Shown here: positions 26,474 to 35,350 of the stretch, in pieces
Layout of the letters: each line of letters starts with the position of its first letter
Numbering within the stretch: position 1 is the first letter of the stretch
Source of the DNA: Cohaesibacter sp. ES.047
GTDB lineage: Bacteria > Pseudomonadota > Alphaproteobacteria > Rhizobiales > Cohaesibacteraceae
Reading direction: 5' to 3'
Length of the DNA: 64,000 bases
Assembly (NCBI RefSeq): GCF_900215505.1
Contig: NZ_LT907844.1
Location: forward strand, 1,460,501-1,524,500
Translations under genes and position numbers: made by a program
Notes under the pieces: model-generated
Seen by the model: only the letters and a program-made list of their open reading frames with translations
Told to the model about the DNA's origin: nothing
Database searches by the model: none

Positions 26474-26866
26474 TCAGGCGCAAGCGGGATGCTGGGTGTT
26501 GTCCGCGAGAATAGTCTCGACGGTCTGAACGATTGAGAACATCGAAAAGGGTTTGCTGAGATAGGCATCTGCACCAACCGCAAGGCCTTTCTCGATTTCA
26601 ATGTCCCGACTGCGGGCGCTCATCATGACGATCTTGACGTCATGCATTTTGGGTTCGCTGCGCAACGTCTGGCAAACATCATAGCCATCGCGGCCCGGCA
26701 GGCACACGTCCAGCAGGATCAGGTCAGGATGATGAGCGGCGGCTGCGTCCAGAGCCTTCTCGCCATCGTTGGCTACGGTTACGTCATAGCCTTCGGCTTT
26801 CATGAGATGCTCAAGGGCAAAAGCGATGGACGCTTCGTCATCAACGACAAGGATTGATTTGGCCAA
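26474..26866 (-). CDS. Single-domain response regulator
   Basis: 130 residues, one receiver domain and nothing else. The acidic pair is in ILVVDDEA, the phosphoacceptor Asp in ILLDVCLPGRDG, the Ser switch in MMSARS and the Lys in LSKPFS. It lies directly upstream of the sensor-exonuclease gene in the same direction, so the two are probably cotranscribed. Whether the degenerate neighbour can phosphorylate it is unclear; another kinase may be the donor. No output domain means it acts by protein contact. Confidence 0.88.
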   Translation of the reverse strand: MAKSILVVDDEASIAFALEHLMKAEGYDVTVANDGEKALDAAAAHHPDLILLDVCLPGRDGYDVCQTLRSEPKMHDVKIVMMSARSRDIEIEKGLAVGADAYLSKPFSMFSIVQTVETILADNTQHPACA

Positions 26867-27144
26867 TTCGGTGCTCCTCCCAGAAACCGGTCATGACATG
26901 ATGGCCCGAGTATCGCGATTAGCCCCGCACAGCGCAATTGGCCATTCGGGTCAGCGGGAAGGGATGGGTGGGGGGGAGATTGGCCGGATAGAGCCCCATA
27001 TATATGTACCGGCTGCTATTCGCAAGAGATTTCTTTGCATGTTGCAGGAAGTCGCTCATATGTATTCGATGGGGTGGACACCCCTCCGACGGCATAAGTG
27101 TGCCAAACTGGAGAGGTACTCACCAAGCTGAGTAGGAGATTTTC

Positions 27145-28167
27145 ATGAAGCAGGTTTTCATAATCGGGATAGATTTGGCAAAGAACACATTTCAGGTTCA
27201 TGGCGCAACGAAAGCTGGCAACCGCATCTTCAACAAGAAGGTAACACGTGCCAAGCTGATTTCTTTTCTCACAGAGATCCCCAACTGCATAGTTGCAATG
27301 GAAGCCTGTGCCAGTTCGCATTATTGGGGGCGCAGAATTGAGGCGCTCGGGCATACCATCAAGCTGATCCCACCTGCTTACGTCAAACCATATGTCAAGC
27401 GGCAGAAAAATGACGCCAATGATGCCGAAGCGATCGCAGAGGCGGCCTCTCGTCCCACAATGCGCTTTGTTGCGGTAAAGAGTGTTGAAAAACAGGCTTC
27501 TGGAATGGCTCTCCGCACCAGAGATTTGCTCATACGGCAGAAGACGCAGACAATTAATGCCTTACGTGGGCATTTAGCCGAATATGGAATTATAGCCCCT
27601 TGCGGAACGGTTTATCTCAATCGCCTGCAAGAAGCCGTAAATGACCCGGAAACAGAGTTACCTGATGCCGTAATTGCCAATGCTCAGATACTTCTTGATC
27701 ACATTGCGTCTTTAGCAGGTCAGATTAGCCAATTGGAAAAGGATATTCGTGAGGCGGCAAGGCAAGATGAGCGCGCAAGGAAACTGATGAGCGTTCCTGG
27801 AATTGGTCCGATCACCGCCGTAGCTCTAACCGCCCTTGCACCTGACCCGGCAAGCTTTCGCAAAGGTAGAGATTTCGCCGCTTGGACGGGTTTGACGCCA
27901 AAACAATATTCATCGGGAGGAAAGGAACGCATCGGTCATACCTCGAAAATGGGGCAACGCGACTTGAGGCGGCTTCTCATCATTGGAGCGGCGTCAGTTG
28001 TTAGGTGGGCTATACGGCGTGGTTCCGATCAAGGTGGCTGGCTCGGGCAAATGTTGGCGCGCAAGCCAAGAATGCTGGTAACCGTCGCATTAGCCAACAA
28101 AATGGCCCGGGTTGCATGGGCCTTGATGTCTAAGAACGAGAAATATAAGGATCCCGCGATGGTATAA
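27145..28167 (+). CDS. IS110-family transposase, intact
   Basis: 340 residues. The N-terminal RuvC-like DEDD domain shows Asp in IIGIDLAKNTFQVHG, Glu in VAMEACASSHYWG and Asp residues in KNDANDAEAIAEA. The C-terminal transposase_20 domain holds LMSVPGIGPITA and the conserved Ser region LTPKQYSSGGKERIGHTSKMG. These enzymes recombine DNA guided by an RNA encoded in the element. GGAG sits ahead of the ATG. It is the only complete transposase in the 27-34 kb cluster, so the element could still move. Confidence 0.93.
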   Translation: MKQVFIIGIDLAKNTFQVHGATKAGNRIFNKKVTRAKLISFLTEIPNCIVAMEACASSHYWGRRIEALGHTIKLIPPAYVKPYVKRQKNDANDAEAIAEAASRPTMRFVAVKSVEKQASGMALRTRDLLIRQKTQTINALRGHLAEYGIIAPCGTVYLNRLQEAVNDPETELPDAVIANAQILLDHIASLAGQISQLEKDIREAARQDERARKLMSVPGIGPITAVALTALAPDPASFRKGRDFAAWTGLTPKQYSSGGKERIGHTSKMGQRDLRRLLIIGAASVVRWAIRRGSDQGGWLGQMLARKPRMLVTVALANKMARVAWALMSKNEKYKDPAMV

Positions 28168-28410
28168 TCCATCTTTATTGCCATAGCGAGGCATGTAGGA
28201 AGGGCGTAGGTAAGTAAGGACAAACGATCAACGAGACAGGGTTGGGAGAACCAGACACAGGCCGTGCGCCGCAGAGCGCGCGTATCCGAATTGGACCCGA
28301 CCCGCGTATCTCCATACGGGCCCGTGGCGTGTTGATGCCACATCTGGAGGCCGAACACACGACAGCACCTGATCCTTGTTCATATTGACCAAAAACTTCT
28401 TGCATTTTCC
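28168..28410 (+). ncRNA. Candidate bridge/seek RNA region of the IS1111-type element
   Basis: About 240 non-coding bases between the transposase stop and the right inverted repeat. Two compact hairpins are visible: CCCG-c-GTAT / ATACGGG at 28301-28320 and GTGGC / GCCAC at 28324-28341. In IS1111-group elements the guide RNA is encoded downstream of the transposase. The guide loops cannot be assigned without an alignment of relatives. Confidence 0.4.
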
Positions 28411-28421
28411 GGGGTGTCCAC

Positions 28422-28594
28422 ACACGGCCTGTTTATCGGCGCGCGGGCCGTGGCCATGTTGGGATTACGCTCGCACCGTGATCTTATTACTAGAAAGGTC
28501 CAAACTGACCGAATGGGCTCTCAGATTCTGGGGGCGTAATTGTTCCGTTCCATGCATTCAATCAATCGCGAACTCCTTCGAGATCGTGGTTGCT
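28422..28594 (-). other. Non-coding tail of the second IS110 element
   Basis: This stretch follows the broken IS110 gene on the minus strand. It contains a CACGGCC/GGCCGTG hairpin (28423-28452) that includes TAAACAGGCCG on the minus strand. The same word and layout occur 3' of the third IS110 gene near 32984. It is probably the guide-RNA or right-end region of that element. Confidence 0.4.
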
Positions 28595-29655
28595 TCAGAT
28601 GCTAACCACGGCCGCATTCTTGGGCGCATCAAACGCCGTTTTGTGTCTGAGGATACTCCAAGCCATCCGGGCCAGTTTGTTGGCCAAAGCTATCGCCAGC
28701 TTGTTCTGGTTCATGCGTTCTGATGCCCTTATCAGCCATTCACCAAAACTGAAGTCTGGCCATCGATTGGATCGCATCAGAATAACCCTCGCCGCTTGCA
28801 CAAAGAGCATCCGCAAATATCGGCTGCCCCGTTTCGATATGCGTCCAAGTATTGTTCGGCCTCCTGTGCTGTGTTGACGGGGAACCAAACCGACCCAGGC
28901 GGCAAAATAGCGCCCTTAATCAAAGGCTTCTCCAGTTCTGACAGCAGCAACCATCGCAGTCGAGATTACCGGACCAATGCCAGGGATCGTCATCACGTTG
29001 ATGCAGTTTTCTTCCGTCCGGCTGATTTCTTCGATCTCATCCGAGATGGCATCAATCCGACCATCAAGCCAGAGCCAGTCACCGTATAGGCCATACAGAA
29101 TGTTACGCATGCTGGTCGATATCTCGTCTTTTCGCTGCTCCAGAATGATTTCAAATGAATTCTTCAAGGCCCGCAGTCCTTTGCGGACTGTAATGCCTTG
29201 CTCAATCAGGAATGCGCGGATCTGATTGATGGTGGCTGTCCGACGTGACACCAGGCGAGAGCGGACACGATGCAGAGCTTGCAGGTCGAGCTGGTCATGG
29301 CTTTTCTCTGGAACCGTCGGCAGGTTTGGCCGCAATACAGACTCCGCGATAGCCTCGGCATCATTGTAGTCGTTCTTCTGGCCCTTGGCGAAAGGCCGGA
29401 CATAGACTGCAGGGATGATCCGAGGTTCAAAGCCCAGCTTGCGCAAGGAGCGACTGACAAAATGGGCGCTCAGACACGCTTCCATGCCGACAACACATCT
29501 TGGAAGCCTTTCGAAAGTCTGCTCCAAGGCATGCCGCTTGATTTTCTTTTCCGCGGGACCAGTTCGCCATCGCAGTCGAAGCCAATCAGATTAAATGTGT
29601 CTTTGACGATATCGATGCCAATCGACATCAAATTCTCAGTTGCCTTCTTCGTCAT
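28595..29655 (-). pseudogene. IS110-family transposase, frameshifted twice
   Basis: The remains of one transposase of about 350 codons on the minus strand, split over three frames. Piece 1 (from 29655) has LMSIGIDIVKDTFNLIGFD. Piece 2 (to 28916) has GMEACLSAHFVSRSLRKLG and QKNDYNDAEAIAES, then TIPGIGPVI. Piece 3 (28888 to 28595) has RQHSTGGRTILGRISKRG. The first frame change falls in an A-rich run near 29545, the second near 28910. It belongs to a different IS110 lineage from the intact neighbour, reading ID rather than LD in the first motif. It should be inactive. Confidence 0.85.
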
Positions 29656-29871
29656 GCCACTTCTCCATTCCACAGGTGAAACAGTCAAACTATAACCTGC
29701 TGAGTTGGGGGAAGCAGCCGGTACATCCCATTAGTGGACATTGGAAATAGTAGGTCCTTTCGCACATGCTAAAGAGACAACCACAAATCTCGGCCGATGC
29801 CGTTGAAAAAGTAGGCGTTGCTTTGGTGTTGAAGTCCTGGTTCAATTCCTTTGAGGATGGAGGATCGGGGC

Positions 29872-30935
29872 ATGATGGGCAACCAGAGCGGGGTGCAGGC
29901 TTCGCTGTTTTACGCGTTCAATCTCGAAGACCACATACCGCGGGATCATCTGTTGCGGTCCATTGATCGCTTCATTGATCTTGCAAACATCCGACGTCAT
30001 CTAGCGCCTTTCTATAGTTCCATAGGTCGTCCCTCGATCGATCCAGAACTGATGATCAGGATGCTGCTGGTTGGCTACATCATGGGGATCCGGTCTGAGC
30101 GCCGACTCTGCGATGAAGTGCATCTCAATCTTGCCTATCGGTGGTTTTGCCGCCTGGATCTGACAGATCCTGTCCCGGACCATTCAACCTTTTCCAAGAA
30201 CAGGCATGGTCGGTTCCGCCAGAGCGATCTGTTCAGGAAGCTGTTCGAGGATGTTCTCAGCCGCACGATCGCCGAGGGGCTTGTTGGCGGGGAAGCCTTC
30301 GGGATTGATGCTTCGCTGATCAAGGCAGATGCAAACCGTGAGGATGGCATTGAACCTAAGGACTGGTCACCAGACGACCACGCAAGCCGGGCGACAGAGG
30401 AATATCTACAGACGCTGGATGATGAGGCCCTTGGCTCTGCCACACCGGTCCCTCCGAAATACATCTCGCCCGTGGATCCGGCTGCGCGATGCCTCTCAGC
30501 GATTGCAAGCAATCGCTTGCCGGTAATAGACTGCAGCTGATCGCGGTAAGGCGCACTTCATCTATTCAACCAACTATCTGGTCGATCTCGACAACGGGAT
30601 CATCGTAGATGTGGAACCGACAGCTCCCATTCGTCAGGCCGAGAATAAAGCGGCCCGCGACATGATCGAGCGAGCCATGGATCAGACCGGCCTCTATCCT
30701 GCGCGACTTGTCGGGGACACCGGCTATGGCAGTGCGGAGATGCTGGGATGGCTTGTCTATGAATATGGGATCGAGCCACACATTCCGGTGTTCCATTGCC
30801 TGGCAGGCAAGCGAAGCGCCGCCGAGAAGGTACAAATCTGGGAGACGCGATGGTACCTTCTCACGCTCCGACTTCATCTACGATCCTGACGGGGACGTAT
30901 ATTACTGTCCCGGCGGCAAATCCCTGCATCAATAA
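29872..30935 (+). pseudogene. IS1182-family transposase, frameshifted and truncated
   Basis: The first 220 codons are open and typical of IS1182-type DDE transposases: SLFYAFNLEDHIPRDHLLR, SIGRPSIDPELMIRMLLVGY, SERRLCDEVHLNLAYRWFC, PDHSTFSKNRHGRF and FGIDASLIKADANR. Near 30500 the frame is lost at a small insertion carrying an 8-bp inverted repeat (GCGATTGC-AA-GCAATCGC). Homology resumes in two further frames (YSTNYLVDLDNGIIVDVE, then SDFIYDPDGDVYYCP). The gene stops at the edge of the IS30-type element, so the C terminus is gone. Confidence 0.85.
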
Positions 30936-30953
30936 CGTCTTCCCGAATTCCGT

Positions 30954-31949
30954 CGTGAAGTGCAACACTCCCGCCTCGATATGGTATCGAGGTGGTTGTT
31001 GAGACCGTCAGGAGTGTTGCGATGCCATGCTATTCCCATCTTTCTATCGATGAAAGAGAACAGATTTCCACCTTGAGACATTCCGGTCACTCGATCGGTT
31101 CAATCGGCGAGCTTGTTGGTCGTTCCAAATCCACGATCAGTCGCGAGTTGAGCCGTAATCGGCTGCCGTCAGGTCGCTATTCACCCAGCCATGCCGATGG
31201 GAGCTATTTGCTTCGTCGGCAGCGTCTTGCCATTCTTGAAGATGTTGAGAAGCTCGGCCAGTTTGTTCGGGACCGACTGTCGGAAGGCTGGATGCCGGAG
31301 CAGATTGCAGGCTGGCTGAAGGCAGGTAACGAGAAGGTTTGCGCCCTATATGCTTTGAAACGATCTATAGCTTCATCTATCGAGCTGGCCAGAAAAGTGA
31401 AGAATTGTGGAAGCTTCTGACCCGTGGACATCGCATCCGCAGGCCTATGCGTGCCCGCCGTTCACGCGACAGGATCAAGGATCGGGCATCCATTCATGAT
31501 CGGCCAGAAGCGGCAGAAAACCGCCAAGAAGCAGGGCATTGGGAAGCGGATCTGATCATCTGCAAGCGAACCCGCCCTGTGCTTGTGATCCACGAGAGAA
31601 AATCCCGGGTTACCCTGGCTGCTCGCATGACCGGCAAGAGCGCGGCCGAAACAGTCTCGGTGATGATGTCTATCTTCCGTCGCCTGGATCCGGCCTTGCG
31701 CAAGTCAGTCACATTCGACAATGACACAACCTTCGCCCAGCACAGCCTACTGCGCTCCATGTTCAACATGACGACATGGTTTTGCGATGCCTATGCCTCT
31801 TGGCAAAAGGGGGGAGTAGAGAATGCGAATGGTCGATTGAGGCGATGGTTGCCAAGGGACTTCGATATTGACGCGATGGACGACGAGGAGCTGCAAGACC
31901 TTGGTAAAGACGCCAAAATCTGCTTTGCTTAAACCTGTTGCACTTCGCG
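30954..31949 (+). mobile_element. IS30-family insertion sequence, defective
   Basis: Terminal inverted repeats match at 13 of 14 bases: CGTGAAGTGCAACA at 30954-30967 and TGTTGCACTTCGCG at 31936-31949. At 996 bp it is shorter than a typical IS30 element, in line with an internal deletion in its transposase. Different elements flank its two sides (IS1182-type left, IS5-type right), so insertion was accompanied or followed by deletion. Confidence 0.75.
31022..31932 (+). pseudogene. IS30-family transposase, frameshifted with internal deletion
   Basis: The N-terminal part (31022 on) has the IS30 helix-turn-helix HLSIDEREQISTLRHSGHSI and SKSTISRELSRN. Near 31338 the frame shifts; FETIYSFIYRAG and the catalytic core GHWEADLI, TFDNDTTFA and CDAYASWQKGGVENANGRLR continue in another frame. 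At the end DEELQD joins straight to LGKDAKICFA; in relatives about 25-30 residues separate these. Two independent lesions make it inactive unless frameshifting restores the first. Confidence 0.85.
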
Positions 31950-32760
31950 ATGGAATCCACCATCCGAGGCCGTGTTGCCCTTACGCAAAACATGCTTCAA
32001 TTGACGCCCGTCAGCATCCGCAGCCGACGTTACCATGCTGCCCCTAGGAAGCCAAACTTGCGATCAATGCTGATATGGCTCTTGTAGCCAAATACTGGAA
32101 GGGCAATCTGAGGCAATGGCATTCCGTCAGGCCGATAGCGCACTTTCCCGCCAACCTTCAGCGTCCAGAGAACACTGGTATCCTTCTGTGCGACCTTGTT
32201 CGGCTGATCTGGCCAAATCTCTTTGGCAGTTTTGCCTTCCTTTATCGCTTCCTTCTCACCATCCGTGTTGCGCTGCTTGGGAACGGGAACTAAAGTGGCG
32301 TCGAGAATCTGGCCTGACATCGGTTGCCAGGCAGGCAAGCAGGGGGAATGTAGCCCTTCTTGTGCAATTGCTAATCAAAGGCTTTCATGACGCGCTTCAG
32401 GGTACCCATTTCCTTCATCCGATTGCGGAAGTGTCGGATGGTGTTCTCGTTCGGGGTGGTGCCACCCAGTTCAAAATTAAGAAACCGCATCCAAGAAAAC
32501 CGGTCTCTAATCATGAATTCCATTTTGGCACCGGACAAATTGTGTTGCGCTTGCAGGATCAGGACCTTGAACATCGATACCGGGTCAAACGGCGGCCGAC
32601 CGCCTTTGGAACCATCGCCATAACCGAGACCTTCAACAAGCCAGCCGCGGAAATACTCGAAGTCGATCGTGGCATCGAGAGCCTCGAGAGGATCACCATG
32701 TTTGCTCAGACGCTCAAGATGTTCGGAAAGGCTGAAAAGACTGCTGGGTTTCATCGGCAC
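31950..32760 (-). pseudogene. IS5-family transposase, broken and truncated
   Basis: Read on the minus strand from 32760: SLSEHLERLSKHGDPLEAL, KGGRPPFDPVSMFKVLILQ and PNENTIRHFRNRM are IS5-type. A TAG replaces the expected Trp codon after MKAFD (32371), a frame change follows, then QILDATLVPVPKQRN and FGYKSHISIDRKFGF (to about 32040). A further frame change leads to VTSAADADGRQLKHVLRKG, cut at the IS30 right end. The catalytic C terminus is missing. Confidence 0.8.
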
Positions 32761-33161
32761 ACCTCCATGACATCAGGGAATCAAACGGCATCACAAATTA
32801 CGAAGGGTTTTTACGGGTCTCCAGATCCCTGGAATGTCCGCTATCCGCAGGTTGTGTTAATTGGGTCTCTAACTGGCAATTTGCCTCCGGAATTTGGCGA
32901 ATGTCTCAAAGGTCCTGTGTGGATGGCTCCTTTTTTGCAAGTCCTATTTGGTGTTTTCCATTGTCAGAAGCGGTCTTGTGTTCGGCCTGTTTACGCGACA
33001 TACATGGCCGCTGGCCCTGATGGTTTCCACTAACCAAGTCCCATTCCGCATATCGAACAGCTAGCGTTCGGGACCTTTGTCGGGTTTCTTGGTTTCGGGC
33101 TGACAATTTCCATCACTTCATGGGTCTTGCAATTATTCTATTTCGTTTGGTTCGGTTCAGT
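32761..33161. other. Non-coding spacer between IS5-type and IS110-type remnants
   Basis: About 400 bases with no supported gene. The part at 32984-33020 repeats, on the minus strand, the TAAACAGGCCG word flanked by GGCC arms that also occurs 3' of the second IS110 gene, at nearly the same distance (about 140 bases) from the transposase stop. It is probably the right end or guide-RNA region of the third IS110 element. Confidence 0.4.
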
Positions 33162-34181
33162 TCAGACTGTTCTTACCTTGTAAGGTTCGTTGCGTGTTAG
33201 TACCACCCAAATCATTCGAGCTGTCTTATTGGCCATGGCTATCGCAGCCAGCATACGTGGCTTGCGCGACAAGACCTCTGCAAACCATGGATCGAATTTC
33301 TCCGGTTCTGCTTGGATTCTGCGAATACGAGAAGTCATGCCGAAGAATAATAGACGGCGAATATATTGGTCTCCCATCTTGGATATGTGACCTAGCCGCT
33401 CTTTCCCACCGCTCGATTTGTTGAGCGGGGCAAGTCCCAGCCAAGCAGAAAACTGTCGGCCATTCTTGAATTGTTTGCCACTGCCAATCGTTGCAACAAT
33501 CGCTGAGGCAATCACAGGCCCAACTCCCGGAATTGTCTCAAGCAGTGCAACCCGGTTTTCATTCTTGGCAATCTGCCTGATCTGACGAGTACAGCGGTTG
33601 ATTTTTCCATGTAATTGCCGCAACAGCTCACAGAGTTCGAAAATCACATCGCTGGCAATTGAGGGAATGGCTGGCTGTTCTCCGTTCAGACCTTCTTTTG
33701 CAAAATGTAGCGCGTGATAAACACCCTATGCGATGACAATACCAAATTCAGCCAATTGTGCCCGCAGCATATTGATCAGCTGGGTTCGTTGTCGAACCAG
33801 AAGATTTCGAATGCGATGAACCGACAATATTGCTTGCTGCTCCGGGGTCTTGATTTCAACAAATCTCATCGTTGGGCGGGTTACGGCTTCGCAGATCGCT
33901 TCCGCATCTACAGCATCAGATTTGCCGCGCTTTACATATGGCTTGACGTATGCAGGTGGGATCAGTTTGACAGGGTGACCTAAATTGCTAATTTCGCGTG
34001 CCCAGTAATGACTGGTACCGCAGGCTTCAATGCCAACTAAACATGGCTTGTGGCTTTCAAAGAACGCGAGGACCTGGGATCTACGCAAAGCCCGGTTGAA
34101 TGCTATCTTACCGTTGGCGTCGATGCCGTGGACCTGAAATATGTTTTTCGCTAAATCAAGGCCGATTGTTGTAACTTGCAT
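33162..34181 (-). pseudogene. IS110-family transposase with a single amber codon
   Basis: A 339-codon frame on the minus strand, whole except for one TAG at 33726-33728 after EFGIVIA. The first part has TIGLDLAKNIFQVHG, GIEACGTSHYWA and KSDAVDAEAICEA. The second, in the same frame, has LETIPGVGPVIASAIVA and LNKSSGGKERLGHISKMG. Start, length and both domains otherwise match the intact copy at 27145, but the sequences differ too much to be recent duplicates. One nonsense change separates it from function. Confidence 0.88.
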
Positions 34182-34250
34182 GGGTTGGCTCCTCTCAAAC
34201 AGTCTATGACAACCGCAGTATGGCGTATTTCAACACCGATGGTGCAGGAG

Positions 34251-34277
34251 CCATCCACACCATCCACACCATCCGCA
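34251..34277. repeat. 9-bp triplicate repeat
   Basis: CCATCCACA occurs twice in tandem, followed by CCATCCGCA. It lies in the 256-bp spacer between the third IS110 remnant and the FAH gene. The rest of that spacer shows no gene. Confidence 0.6.
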
Positions 34278-34437
34278 AAGCGGCCGGGTTTTAACTGCCT
34301 ATGCTGCAGCTTGGCTCAACGGCGGCTTTCAAAAGCTCGGGTTTGGTATCAGGCCATCTCTTCCGGTTGCCTGAACGGGATTTGTATAGGTTTTACGGCC
34401 ATTTGACCGGGCGTTGGTGCTCAGATCCGTCTTGTCC

Positions 34438-35142
34438 TCAAACGACCTTAAAGGACAGATCTGCGATATCTTCGACCGCGCAATGAATGCTGTCTCCCAC
34501 ATCCACGGAGCCGACACCGGCGGGTGTGCCGGTAAAGATGACATCACCGGCGGCCAGCTCAAATTGCTTGGATAGCTCGCTGATCACTTCCGGCACAGCC
34601 CAGATCAGATGATCAAGATCGCTATCCTGTTGAACCGCGCCATTTTTCTCAAGCCAGATGCGTTTTTTCGCAAGGGTAGGAATCATGTCGGCAGGAACGA
34701 TCGCTGAGGCGGGGGCAGATGCTTCAAACGCCTTGGCGGCGGCCCAAGGGCGGCCCTGTTTCTTGGCCTGAGCCTGAAGGTCTCTGCGTGTGAAGTCGAC
34801 ACCGACACCATAGCCGAAAATGAGGCTGTTCGCGGCGTCGACGGGAATATCACACCCGCCAGCCTTCAGCGTCACGAACAATTCCACCTCAAAATGCACA
34901 TCCTTGCTCAGAGGCGGGTAGGGGAAGTCCTTTCCGTAGAGGATGTTGTCCGGATTTTTCTGGAAGAAGAAGGGCAGCTCACGGTCGGGATCGTGCCCCA
35001 TCTCGATGGCATGAGCAGCATAGTTGCGCCCGACACAATAGACCCGTCTGATTGGAAAAACCGTCTCCGAGCCGGTGATGGGCAAAGTCGGAACAGCCGG
35101 CTGGGTAATGGCATAGATTGGGTCAGTCTTCTTGTTATTCAT
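34438..35142 (-). CDS. Fumarylacetoacetate hydrolase-family protein (possible fumarylpyruvate hydrolase)
   Basis: 234 residues with the FAH fold: IRRVYCVGRNYAAHAIEMGH, the metal-binding Glu residues in VHFEVELFV, the Asp in GVDFTRRDLQ, and the closing GDVIFTGTPAGVGSVDVGD. Members cleave or decarboxylate beta-diketo acids and oxo acids, using Mg2+. The sequence looks most like bacterial fumarylpyruvate/acylpyruvate hydrolases. It diverges from the dehydrogenase gene by 208 bases at the edge of the catabolic island and right after the IS cluster. The substrate is not known. Confidence 0.85.
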   Translation of the reverse strand: MNNKKTDPIYAITQPAVPTLPITGSETVFPIRRVYCVGRNYAAHAIEMGHDPDRELPFFFQKNPDNILYGKDFPYPPLSKDVHFEVELFVTLKAGGCDIPVDAANSLIFGYGVGVDFTRRDLQAQAKKQGRPWAAAKAFEASAPASAIVPADMIPTLAKKRIWLEKNGAVQQDSDLDHLIWAVPEVISELSKQFELAAGDVIFTGTPAGVGSVDVGDSIHCAVEDIADLSFKVV

Positions 35143-35350
35143 GGTGAAACCTGATGAGATAGTAAGACGGGATAGATGTTTAGAATCAATTAAATACCGG
35201 AGTTGATGCCCTCGTCAATAGACGCTGCACATAGTTGGTACCGGGCGGCAGGTGCCCGCATGAAGATGGCGCTCAAGACCATCAGTCTGGCCGTTTTGCG
35301 AGGGTGGATCAATATCAGATTTCATAACGATAGAAAGAGGGAAGAAAGAC

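Larger units (their letters stand above)
27074..28421 (+). mobile_element. IS110-family (IS1111-type) insertion sequence
   Basis: An intact transposase gene is bounded by an exact 11-bp inverted repeat, GTGGACACCCC at 27074-27084 and GGGGTGTCCAC at 28411-28421. Subterminal inverted repeats and a long non-coding stretch after the transposase, with a short one before it, are features of the IS1111 subgroup. The true ends may extend a few bases beyond the repeats. No target duplication is expected for this family. Confidence 0.65.

Noticed and set aside
29530-29560. Programmed frameshift in the second IS110 gene
   Set aside because: The A-rich run could slip, but IS110 transposases are normally made from one frame and a second frameshift lies downstream, so decay is the simpler reading.
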